From: Pyronema omphalodes | Lineage: Eukaryota; Ascomycota; Pezizomycetes; Pezizales; Pyronemataceae | DNA length: 64,000 nt | Direction of reading: 5' to 3' | Assembly (NCBI GenBank): GCA_024516155.1 | Contig: JAJJXM010000013.1 | Coordinates: 744,001-808,000, forward strand | In this document: positions 34,522 through 44,251 of the stretch, in pieces | How positions within the stretch are numbered: position 1 is the stretch's first letter | How the letters are laid out: every line of letters starts with the position of its first letter | Notes under the pieces: generated by a model | Seen by the model: the letters and a program-made list of their open reading frames with translations, nothing else | Databases searched by the model: none | Told to the model about the DNA's origin: nothing | Position numbers and translations under genes: made by a program

Positions 34522-35867
34522 TCGCGGGGTTTATGGTATGTATGGAGCGGGGAGTGGGGGAGTGTATGGACGGTGGAATAGCAGAACGGCAGTGCGGCAG
34601 GGCGGATGTGGAAGTCGCGGGAAAAGATGCTCTGTTCTGTTCTGTTCCCCGTTGACGCGATATACAGCAACACGAATGATGATGATAAGAATTCAAATGC
34701 AGCTTGTGGAACTTACCTTCCATGGTTTGTGTGGCGAAGAATTCTATTGGATGAAGGTTCGCTGGCTATGTAGATAGCTGCAGATGCAAACTGTACTCTG
34801 ATGATGATGAAGCGGCTACGTGCGCGCTGGTTTATGTTGTGGAATGCGGTGTATCGACGTATGTATCGGTGTATCCCAAGTCGACGTATCTCTAGTCGAA
34901 GCCAAAGTCGAGAACCAAACGATCCGAGGGTTCGAGGTAGGTACTTGTAAGTTTCCTGAGGTAAGTTTCCCGAGGTATCCCAAGTTCCAAAGTATATTTC
35001 GCGATTGAAATCGACAAGACGTGACGTGACAGTAAGTAAATAAGGCGTTATAATGTATCTATCTGTATCTGAAGCTTCCACGAGCTTATATGGTGCCAGA
35101 CTCCGGTATATGAAAGTTTCCGAAAGTGCAGGATGTAAGGCCTAGGTCTGTCGGGACTCGATCCTATATCACGTCGAAGCTGAGGCTGAGCTTAGAAAAG
35201 TGTATCTGTATCTGTATCTGTATCTGCCGTCCTTGATATTTAGGGGTCTCAATGCGTATAAGTTTTCCGACGCGGTCCAAGAAGTCCAAGAAGTTCAGGA
35301 AGTTCGGGATGTCCAGGAAATTCGAGAATCCTCTATTCCAAGAGAAGCAGAAGAAGAAGAAGAAGCTTCAACCAAAAAGAAGGAAGCAGACAGGCCGACA
35401 GAGACAAATAGCCAACGACCAAGAAGAAAAGTAAGAGCAAAGCAAAGCAGCGCAAAGCAAAGCAGTGCAAAGTATAAGCTCCCCCCCTCCCCCCTCCCCC
35501 CTCCCACTCCGCAAACGCAGGACCCACCCACCCACCGCGTCGCAGCCTCGCAGCATCGCCATCACCGTCACCTTCACCGTCACAACCGCGTGCCGAGGTA
35601 TGTTGCGGCCTGCCAAGCGCGCTTTTTACTGCAGCCCTTTGAAAATTAATGGTGTGGACCGTTTGCCATGTGGTGCCGGATGCATCGGTGATTCCGATCG
35701 GAGTTTTGGAAGTTGCGGAGTTGCGGAGTTGTGAGATTGCGAATTTGCGGATTTGCGAGGAACTCCGGCGCTAAAGGAGAATATGTACATACCTTATTCC
35801 CTTCTCATTGTATTTACTTACTTCATTTGATTATATATATAAAAAACAATTCTATTACTTTGTTTAG

Positions 35868-35894
35868 ATATAAATATATATATATATATATATA
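35868..35894. repeat. TA dinucleotide repeat
   Basis: A run of TA units within the most AT-rich block of the window. Confidence 0.85.
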
Positions 35895-36893
35895 ACCGTA
35901 GACGAAACGGTACTGTATCAACGACCTCTGTCACAGTCTACTTTATTTTCTCTGCGATTCCTCCTCTTTAGGCTCCTGGATCGACTGATTGACTAATTAA
36001 TTGAATGAATAATTAATTAATCGATTACCTTTTTATATCATTATTTATTTATTCCTTTTATTGTTTATTACATTTTGTTAAATTTTATTAAATTTTATTA
36101 TAAATTTATTATAAATTTTCAACCCAAAAACCTTTTTCCCACTACACAAAAGTAAGGCAAAATAAAAAGGAACATTAACAGTACATTGTACATAAGCAAA
36201 AAATAAATATAAAACAAAAAACAAAAAAACAGAAGAAGATGCGAAGGAAATAAAGGGAATTAAAAACGTTAATCAAAGCAAAAAAAAGAAAAAAATAAGA
36301 TGTAAGAAGTAAGCAGGAGGGAAAAAAAACCAGGCGGGAAAGAAAATCCGGCAGGAGAAAAAACACAGTGAAATGCAGTGAAAGAAAGAAAGGAACAAAA
36401 GAAAAGGATGTTATAAGAGAGCTAAGAGGAGAGGCCTTAGGTCAGGTAAGGTAATGTAAGTTAAGTTAAGGTAAGCTACATCATATGTAAAACCCTAGCT
36501 ATCGTGTAGAAATCTACATATAAAATTCCAGTGTGTAAAATCCACCTGTCCAAACATATAAACCCCAACTCCAAATACATCCCCTAAATATGGTGACTAT
36601 ACCCAGGTATACTCACACACCAGATCCAGCACCATAACTCCTACCATCCAAAGCCTATCCATACATCCCAACCCAATCTCCAGCACCCCGAAGTAGCGAG
36701 CCATATCCCCAATGTATCTCCATTCCCTCAGCCCCATCCTTGCCCCTTGCCCTTGCCCCCTTGCCCCTTCCACGCCCCCTTCCAACCATCATACCTCGGC
36801 ACAACCTGTAACCTGTAACCTGCAACTTATCAACTTATCAACCTTCACCCTCCACAGCACGTGTCTGACTGATATATACCAAAGTCTGCTGTG

Positions 36894-36926
36894 TATGTAT
36901 GTATGTATGTATGTATGTATGTATGC
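36894..36926. repeat. GTAT tetranucleotide microsatellite
   Basis: Eight uninterrupted GTAT units. Confidence 0.9.
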
Positions 36927-37014
36927 ATACCATATAACCAATGTAATCAATATAATCAATATAATCAATATACATATGTACTTCAACAAGAACCTACTTT
37001 CCATAGATTTCCAT

Positions 37015-37125
37015 ACGTAGTTTTAGTTTTCTATACGTAGTTTTTTATAGATTTTATACGTAGTTTTTTATAGATTCTATACGTAGTTTTAGTTTTTTGT
37101 AATTTTCATAGATTTTATACGTGGT
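37015..37125. repeat. TACGTAGTTTT array
   Basis: Five to six units with core ATACGTAGTTTT separated by TATAGATTTT or AGTTTTC spacers. Confidence 0.8.
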
Positions 37126-37165
37126 TTTTTGATAATCTCCATACCCTACGGCACCTAGGGATGAC

Positions 37166-37181
37166 GGGGGGGGGGGGGGGG
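37166..37181. repeat. Poly-G run (16 nt)
   Basis: Uninterrupted run of 16 G, followed by GTGGTTTCT units. Confidence 0.9.
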
Positions 37182-37254
37182 TTTACGCGTTGGCTGTGGT
37201 TTCTGTGGTTTGCTGTGGTTTCTGTGATTTGCTGTGATGCCGATGTAACTTGCT

Positions 37255-37345
37255 GTGTCGTTGTCGTTATCGTTGTTGTATTTATCGTTGTTGTCGTTAT
37301 CGTTGTTGTCGTTATCGTTGTTATCGTTGTTATCGTTGGTGAAGT
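37255..37345. repeat. GTTATCGTTGTT array
   Basis: Tandem GTTGTC/GTTATC units that translate into a Val/Ile run. A related array recurs at 38160-38225. Confidence 0.85.
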
Positions 37346-37529
37346 TCTGAAGTTCTGAAGTTCTGAAAACTGGAAATTAGAATATGGAATATGTTGGCAG
37401 CTGTAGGCTCGAGTGGCGGCTGAAGAATGGCAGCCGAGGAGGCAGCTGTAGGCTCGAGTGGCGGCTGAAGAATAGCAGCTGAGGAATTTCGTTCAGCCCC
37501 ATCACGGTTATGTTTTTATGTTTTTATGT

Positions 37530-38110
37530 TTTACCTGTTGATTCTTGATTCTTGATTCTTGATTCTAGATTCTAGATTCTGGGGTCTGGGGTCTGGGGTC
37601 TGGGGTTTGGATTGCTGGATTGCTGGATTGCTGGATTCTAGATTGCTATTCAGCTGCTTCTGAGCTTCGTGGCTTCTGAGCTCCGTGGCTCAGCAGCTCG
37701 GTATCTCAGCAGCTCGGTATCTCAGCAGCCCAGTATCTCAGTAGCTCAGCAGCTCAGCCCTATATTCTACTCGGGGATTTTACTCGGGGATTTTACTCGG
37801 GGATTCTTGCTTCTAGATTGCTGGATTCTTGCTTCTTGCTTCTGGATTCTTGCTTCCTGCTTCTTGCTTCTTGCTTCTTGCTTCTGGATTCTTGCTTCCT
37901 GCTGCTTGCTTCTTGCTTCTTGCTTCTGGATTCTTGCTTCGTCGTGGCCCGGTTGCTCAGTATCTCAGCAGCTCAGTAGCTCAGTAGCTCAGCAGCTCAG
38001 CCCTATATTCTACTTGCGATTTTGGATCCTGGATTCTACACAGCCTCCTGCTTCTACACAGCCTCCTGCTTTTACACAGCCTCCAGTTTTTGCTCACTCT
38101 CAGAGTCTCA
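37530..38110. repeat. Mixed minisatellites GGATTCTTGCTTCTTGCTTCT and CTCAGCAGCTCAGTAT
   Basis: Two tandem families alternate: T/C-rich units around GCTTCTTGCTTCTGGATTCT and CAG-containing units around CTCAGTAGCTCAG. The block occurs twice (37660-37780 and 37955-38010 for the CAG type). A 9-10 base ACACAGCCTCCTGCTTCT repeat ends the region. Confidence 0.85.
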
Positions 38111-38526
38111 GAGTCTCATCTTTCTAGGCCATAGATATCTCCAGGGCAGTAAGACTAGTTATCATCATTATCTTCGTTGTTATCGTTGTTGCCCTTGTCG
38201 TTGTTATAGTTGTTGTCGTTGTTGCTGATTTAACTCATACCTCTACCTCTCACCTCTCACCTCTCACCTCCAGCTTCAGCTCCAGCTACGTGAAACTTCA
38301 CCCAGTAGTCAAATCCAGTCCAGTCAAATCCAGTCCAGTGTATATAATAACCCAAAAATAATATTGAAAATGATATATATATTCATTCTAAGCAAACAAC
38401 AAAAACGTCATAGATAAAACAACAAACCCAAAGGTAATCCCAACTACATCAGCATAAACCAACCAAAAAATCGTACACAGCCCTCCCCTCCCCCCCCTCC
38501 CCCCCGGCACCAACCTCATACCCCCT

Positions 38527-40483
38527 CTACAACTTCATACCCATAACCTCATGCACCTTCATAGACTGACGAATCGACTATTCCGCCAAATTAGCCACCA
38601 TCCCCCATAATCATCACCCCCAGCAGAAGAAAACTTACCAAGTCCAACATAATCTCCTCAGAACCACCTGGGATAGCATAACCCCTAACATCACGATACA
38701 ATCTCTCGACCTTTGCACCCTGACCACCCTGAGTGTATCCAAGACCACCAAAGATCTGCACAGCTTCTCTAGCACAGAACTCAAAGGTCACAGTTGACTG
38801 AGCCTTTAGCCCAGCGATAGCACCACCCAATTTCAGAGCAGCTTCCTGTTCACCCATTTGTGCGCACTGATAGATCATATTCTCCAACCAATTATGGGTA
38901 GCCTCGACCTGTCTTGCCATTTGTGCGAGTTTCATACGGATGACAGGGTGTTCGATAAGTTTCTTTCCGAAAGTTTTGCGTTTGTTGGCATATTTCATGG
39001 CTTCTTCATAGCAAACACGAGCGAAACGTGTACATTGGATAATAATCCCCATACGCTCGTGGTTGAAGTTCATCATGATGACTTTGAAGCCTTGGTTTTC
39101 TTTGCCGACTAGGTTTTCGACGGGGACTTTGACGTCTTCGAAGGTGACGTAGGTGGTGCCGGATCCGTGAACTCCCATGCAGTCCATTTGTCTAGTGGTG
39201 ACACCTTCGCCACGGGGGATGATGAGGACGGAGACACCACCCATACCGGGGCCTCCAGTGCGAACTGCAACTGTGAACCAGTCGCTCCAGACTCCGTTGG
39301 TGATCCATTTCTTCTCGCCGTTGACGATGTAGAATTTTCCGCAGGGAGTTTTCTTGGCTTCGCAGGTGATGTTGGCGACGTCGGATCCTGCGTCGGGTTC
39401 GGTAATCGCGAGACAAATACGTTTTTTGCCTTGGATTACGTCGGGGAGAACTTTTTGACGGAGCTCGGGAGAACCGAATTTCAATACTGGAGGTAGTCCA
39501 ATGGCATATCCTCCGATGATATTCCAGATGAAGCCTCCGGATCCTGTACGGCATAACTCGTCAATGACAATGAATTCGTGGTAGAGATCCCATTTCTCGG
39601 GAGGAACGGCGGCGACACGGTAGGGTGTGTATTCAGTTGGGTATCCGAGACCGAGGAGACTATGGTTGAGCTTGTTAGCAATGTCCGTTGCAAAGAAACC
39701 CCAAACACCAGCAAAGAAAACTCACCCAGCCAAATATCCCCTACTTCCCATCTCCTCATAAATCCAAGAAGGATAAGTCTTTGCCTTATCCCAATCATTC
39801 ACACCGGGTTCAATCTTCTCCTCGACCCAAGCGCGAACCTCATTTCTCAACGCGACATGAGTCTCATTGTAGTACGGGGAGAAGTACTATTTGCAGTCAG
39901 CACCATCCTTCCATCCTTCCATCCTCCCCAAGTTCTAAACCTCCAGGGAATCGACAACGACATTCACAAAGGGATATGACTTACACCCTGGTACCAAGCC
40001 GGATCACCAAAAGGAATTAAGCTTCCCGCCAACTCAAGGGGTTCATTATCCTCCTCCTTCTTCACCTCCTTCACGACCTTCTTCTCCACTTTAGGAGTCT
40101 CCGCCGCCTTAGGAGCTGCTGCAGCAACCTTACTATCTAAAGAACCAATCAAAAGATCTTTCTTGTATTTGTTCAAGATTGATTCATTGTGGTATTTCCA
40201 GAATTGTTTGGAGGCGTCTTTTCCTCCGACTCTCTGGAGGATCTTTTTTCCGCCGGGATGGGAGTCTGCGAACTGTGGGGTGAGGTGTTAGCTGCTGTTG
40301 CGTGGGATTGTAGCTGTGTTGAGCTGCTGATGCGGGATAGAGGATAGAGGAAGAGGACAAGAAAAGAGCACGAAGAAGGAAACCAACCTTGGTAACATCA
40401 TAAACATCCTCATCGACGACAATCCACAAAGACTCGGGGGTCTTGTGCTCCGCAACTTCTGAGGCTTTGAAGGTTTTCGACAT
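38527..40483 (-). CDS. Cytochrome b5 - acyl-CoA dehydrogenase fusion
   Basis: Five exons on the minus strand (40483..40388, 40272..39985, 39886..39726, 39659..38639, 38577..38527) give 538 residues, all phases closed. Introns are 115, 98, 66 and 61 nt. Residues 1 to about 80 are cytochrome b5 (MSKTFKASEVAEHKTPESLW, then DSHPGGKKIL with one heme His and WKYHNES with the other). A Lys/Ala/Pro/Glu-rich linker follows. The acyl-CoA dehydrogenase part carries LAITEPDAGSDVA, GEKKWITNG, VHGSGTTYV and NFNHERMGI. Near the C-terminus, RDVRGYAIPGGSEEI bears the acidic residues of the active-site region. The family oxidises acyl-CoA with FAD. A fused b5 suggests electron transfer within the chain, but the electron partner is not established. 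Substrate chain length cannot be judged here. Confidence 0.93.
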
Positions 40484-41990
40484 GTTGTATCTGTCTGTCT
40501 GTCCGTCTGTCTATCTGTCTGTGGTATGTGCCTGTCTGTGGTATGTGTGTGTCAAAGTTGCAGTCCAAGTCGAGTCGAAGTCAAAGTTAAGATATCCCAA
40601 AAGAAAGAGACACGCAGCGCAGTTGACAAGTTAACAAGTTAATAATGAAGCTGACTTATGCACCTCGACGGTTCAACCAGCATGTGAGAAATGCGGGTTG
40701 GCAGGGGTGGCTGGAAGCTGGAAGCTCGAAGTAAAGGTGGAACAGTAATCAGTAATCACGGATCCGGATCGCAGAATTCAATTCAGCGTGTTCTACATGC
40801 CACTCGGCTTCGGTCGGCATTTCTATTTTACCAAGTGGGGTGGGGTTGGATAGCGTGTTTGCGGGGAACCAGGAGCGAGGTCTGTGTACAGCTACGCTTC
40901 CTACGGATCTCTTTTCCAGAAGCTTAGATGGTGGGGAGCTCGGCGTTGCGTTGGAGTCTACAGCTTTCGGCAGAGAGCATGAACGCGATTGACATGTGAT
41001 GTGAGGTCCAAGCAACACAACTCACTCGCTCAATTTATTCTCGCCATCTCCGAACAAACAAACAAATCACATGGAATAAACATTAAACATCAATCGTAGA
41101 AATACAAAAATGCAGCTTCCCTTCAACTCAACTTAGACATACAGTTGGTGATCTTCTCGGCCTGGACGAGAGCTTCACCACCAAATCTCCGATAACGAAC
41201 CGATGACACGCTAAATACCCCCCCAACTAGCTTGCCCTGCCATCACCGAGTACCGGAGTACCGACAGCCGAGGCGGATCAGATGCACGTTAACGTCATGC
41301 CCATGCCGCCGCCGCGTCCAACCAGACGGACACATTTGTCAGGTGGTCACGCGTGGCACAAGAGGCTTGACAGACCATGCTCAATAAGCCACAGATGGAC
41401 AGCCACACACGCAACGAGCGAAACATGGGGAATCACTCACCCTCTGAGCTTTGTAATGCAGTATTTTGTTTTATTTCGTAGCTCATTATGCCGTCCTCAT
41501 CAGTTCTTTGTCCAGGCCACGTTGATCTAATTCCCACCTACTCATACGAACCAGTTTCTTTTCTTTTTTTCTTTTCCTTTGCTAGTCTCCGGAGAAAGGA
41601 GGGGGTAGGGGGAGGGGTGTCATTGAAAGGATGTAAAGTTGCATTCGATTGAGACACTTGGTCATACCAAATTTCGTTTTCGGCTTTTTTGGAATAGGAA
41701 AAAAAAGGCCGTAGAAGTACGAAGGAAATGGGTAGAGACGTATGACTTCAGATAAGTATCCTGTGCTCCAAACAAGTATGCGGCGTTATAAAAAATAGCA
41801 TACTATGATAAGGGGATGGAAGATATATAAGAAGACTTTTAGGCGTAGCGGTTGGTAAAACTTGCCGATGTCGACCTACACCTCTCAATCCAAATCAAAT
41901 TGGATATGGAGAAGACAGAGCACAAAGTGGTGCAAAGTAAGAATCATGTAGCAAACCGATAACCAGAGACTGCAAACGTAATCCTAAAGT
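40484..41990. other. Intergenic, upstream of the ACAD gene
   Basis: Contains a CTGTCTGTC repeat at 40490-40530. No gene, RNA or element is recognised in the rest; the short frames present have no domain. Confidence 0.55.
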
Positions 41991-42759
41991 CGTTCACCGC
42001 CATTAGCCTCAATAACGTATGGAAGTCGCATAGCCATTAATAGAGTCACCTATCAGACAAAAAAATGATCCAGGCATGTCCAACACTGCGATCTTTCATC
42101 TTTCAACGAAAACTTGCAAGGTTGATAATCCTTTATGATACCCCAATTTTGTCATCACTTAGGTAGGTTTCAGCCTTGCGGAGAGCTCCTGTGATTTCTA
42201 ACATTTGTGTGGATGAGTGGGAGATGGAGGTGGATATGGAAGACTTACTCGTTTATGAGACGATGTTAGATAAAGTTGAGGAGATAAAGGAAGATGACTC
42301 TCAAGCACAGAAGCGTATCAGGCTTTCAGTCCCCAGCTCGTATGCAAGTAGCATATCCAGCATCACAGGTACCTATCAGACAAAAATTTGATCCAGGCAT
42401 ATTCAACCAAACGCAAACTTTCGTCATTCAACAAAAACTTGCAAGGTTGATAATCCATAATGATACTCATGTTTCGTCATCATTTAAATATGTTCCTGCC
42501 TTGCTAAGGGTCCCTGGGATTTATATCAGCTGCGGGGTTGGTTTAAACAGTTGAAGGCGAAGAGGAAGAGGGAGGTGAAAGCCTAACCACGGGACGAAGA
42601 GGGGGGTTTTTGATTTGATTTGATTTGATTTTCTTGAACGTTCCGAAGATGGAGGAAGTTAGAACATGGGGAGATAAAGGGGACGAGTTTTAAGTCAAGG
42701 CACAGATGCGTCGGCAAAATTTGACCGCGACAACCTCCATCTCCATCTCCGATTTGACT
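41991..42759 (+). repeat. Dispersed repeat, copy A of an inverted pair
   Basis: Shares long blocks with the reverse complement of 54680..55418. Examples are AACTTGCAAGGTTGATAATC, GCCATTAGCCTCAA, TATGCAAGTAGCATATCCAG and GCGTCGGCAAAATTTGACCG. The core, from TATCAGACAAAAA to the TCATCAC stretch, occurs twice within the copy (about 42050-42165 and 42375-42490). No intact protein is encoded. It may be a decayed element or gene fragment; the type is not recognised. Confidence 0.75.
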
Positions 42760-42828
42760 TCAAGCGACACGCAAAGGAGAGTAAACAGAATGGCGAGGAA
42801 TACACTGTAACTTTGGGACAACTATAAA

Positions 42829-43294
42829 GACGGGATTAGGGATGCACACGAGATGAGCGGCTCGAGACAAGAGTTCGGATTTTAGTCTCGAGACCGACGA
42901 GACTAGATTTCCACGAAACGAGATGTCTCGAGACATTTCGAGACTTGTATACTTTATACTCTATAGGGTAAAAATATGCCTAATCAAGTGAAACGTGTAT
43001 TTTTTCTACTCCTTTAATCACTCTTTCAGGTAAATCTGTTACCAAGTGTAAGAATTGGCTTCTTAGTAAAACTAATACGGCAGTACACACTGCTCACCAA
43101 GAGCTACAATGGATTACCGAAGTCTGCAAACTTGGAGTTGTTCGAGGAGAAAGAACATGAGGATTGGGGCAGATGGTAGTCTGCAGAAGTTTTGCTTAAC
43201 TTGTAGTTTTATGATGAAATCCCACGAGACGAGACGTCTCGAGCCCAATGGCGGTCTCGTCTCGTCTCGTCTCGTGTGCATCCTTAGACGGGAT
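42829..43294. mobile_element. Non-autonomous hAT-type transposon with 8-bp target duplication
   Basis: The element proper is 42837..43286, 450 bp. It is flanked by identical 8-bp direct repeats GACGGGAT (42829..42836 and 43287..43294). The left end reads TAGGGATGCACACGAGATGA; the right end, inverted, reads TAAGGATGCACACGAGACGA. An 8-bp duplication with TAGGG-type inverted ends is diagnostic of the hAT superfamily. The subterminal regions carry many CTCGAGAC/GTCTCGAG copies, likely transposase-binding sites (inference). The interior has a short frame (KSVTKCKNWLLSKTNTAVH) that could be transposase debris but is too short to assign. It therefore needs a transposase made elsewhere. Confidence 0.85.
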
Positions 43295-43466
43295 ATTGGA
43301 TATTGAAATGTCAACGATTAAAAACGGGAGATGTTGCAATTTGGAAAAAGAGTAGAGAGGTGTATGTGTTAGTTGATTAAGTTGATTACCTAGAGAGTAG
43401 TAGAGACAAGTAGACGATGAAGGGTGTAGCTGTAGCTTTATGAAAACGCACCATTCCAAGTTACAA

Positions 43467-43488
43467 CCCCCCCCCCCCCCCCCCCCCC
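43467..43488. repeat. Poly-C run (22 nt)
   Basis: Uninterrupted run of 22 C, the longest homopolymer of its kind in the window. It lies between the hAT element and the tRNA gene. Confidence 0.9.
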
Positions 43489-43964
43489 AACTCCAGCGAA
43501 AAAATTAAAAATTAAAAAATTAAAACCCCAATAAAAACCCATGATATCTTTCAAAATTCTCAGACACAACAAACCATCACTATTCCCCCTCCGACCGAAC
43601 ACCGGAAAAACGATAATATTGATAACCCAGGTCCCTGTCGGTTCATCGTTTCGAAATCTAGAAATCCCAAGATCCTGAAAAACAACAACAGGCCCTAATT
43701 GATAACAAAACCCCGTTATCATCTAAATATAATCTATAATCACCTTCATCCAAAAAAAAAAAGAAAAAGAAAAGAAAAGAAAAACAGTCGCTGAAGAGAA
43801 AGCAAGAAAGCAAGACAGAGGCAAATAGGAGCAAAAATTGATCATGGACCATGGCAGAAAACATACTTCCCCTCAACCCCGATAGCTCGTGGGGTATAAA
43901 AGGTTCTTTGGTAATATGTAGTACCATTATCCATAGTTGTCTGTTGATGCAAAGTAACAACGAC

Positions 43965-44036
43965 GGCTTCGTGGCTCAATGGTAGAGCGTTGCCCTCCTA
44001 AGGCAAAGGCTGCAGGTTCGAGTCCTGCCGTGGTCG
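43965..44036 (+). tRNA. tRNA-Arg (anticodon CCU)
   Basis: A 72-nt cloverleaf with no intron. The D arm is GCTC-loop-GAGC. The anticodon arm is TTGCC-CTCCTAA-GGCAA with anticodon CCT, reading AGG. The variable loop is 5 nt and the T arm is GCAGG-TTCGAGT-CCTGC. Position 73 is G. The acceptor stem GGCTTCG/CGTGGTC is imperfect, with one U-U mismatch and two G-U pairs. A T6 Pol III terminator follows at 44038. An identical copy lies at 54022..54093 on the other strand. Confidence 0.93.
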
Positions 44037-44251
44037 CTTTTTTGAACTCTTCCGAGTCCGAGTCTTTTTGCCGCCCGCCAGTCAGGATACCTCTCTTCGG
44101 AACTTCAAACATTATGTTTTTGTATGTACAGAAAGAAGGACAATAGCAAAACTTTTTTTTTATCTAAAATTCCAAAAAAAAAAAAAACAAAAAAACAAAA
44201 AAAACGCCATAATCCCATTTCAGCCACACTTAATATCTCGTTAATGTCTCC

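Larger units (their letters stand above)
34522..38526. other. Four-kilobase repeat-rich intergenic region
   Basis: Promoter side of FAT1 and 3' side of the ACAD gene. It contains a TATCTG array (35195-35226), an AT-rich block (35780-36420) with a TA repeat, a GTAT array, a TACGTAGTTTT array, GTT/ATC repeats and two long minisatellites at 37.5-38.1 kb. Frames at 35200-35730 and 37669-38228 are low-complexity. I find no gene. Confidence 0.6.

Noticed and set aside
35200..35649. 149-codon frame with Glu/Lys/Pro runs
   Set aside because: Built from TATCTG, GAAGTCC and AAAGCAGC short repeats; no domain and no splice context.
42176..42554. Two frames inside repeat copy A
   Set aside because: The matching stretch in copy B has frame-shifting differences, so no shared protein is preserved.
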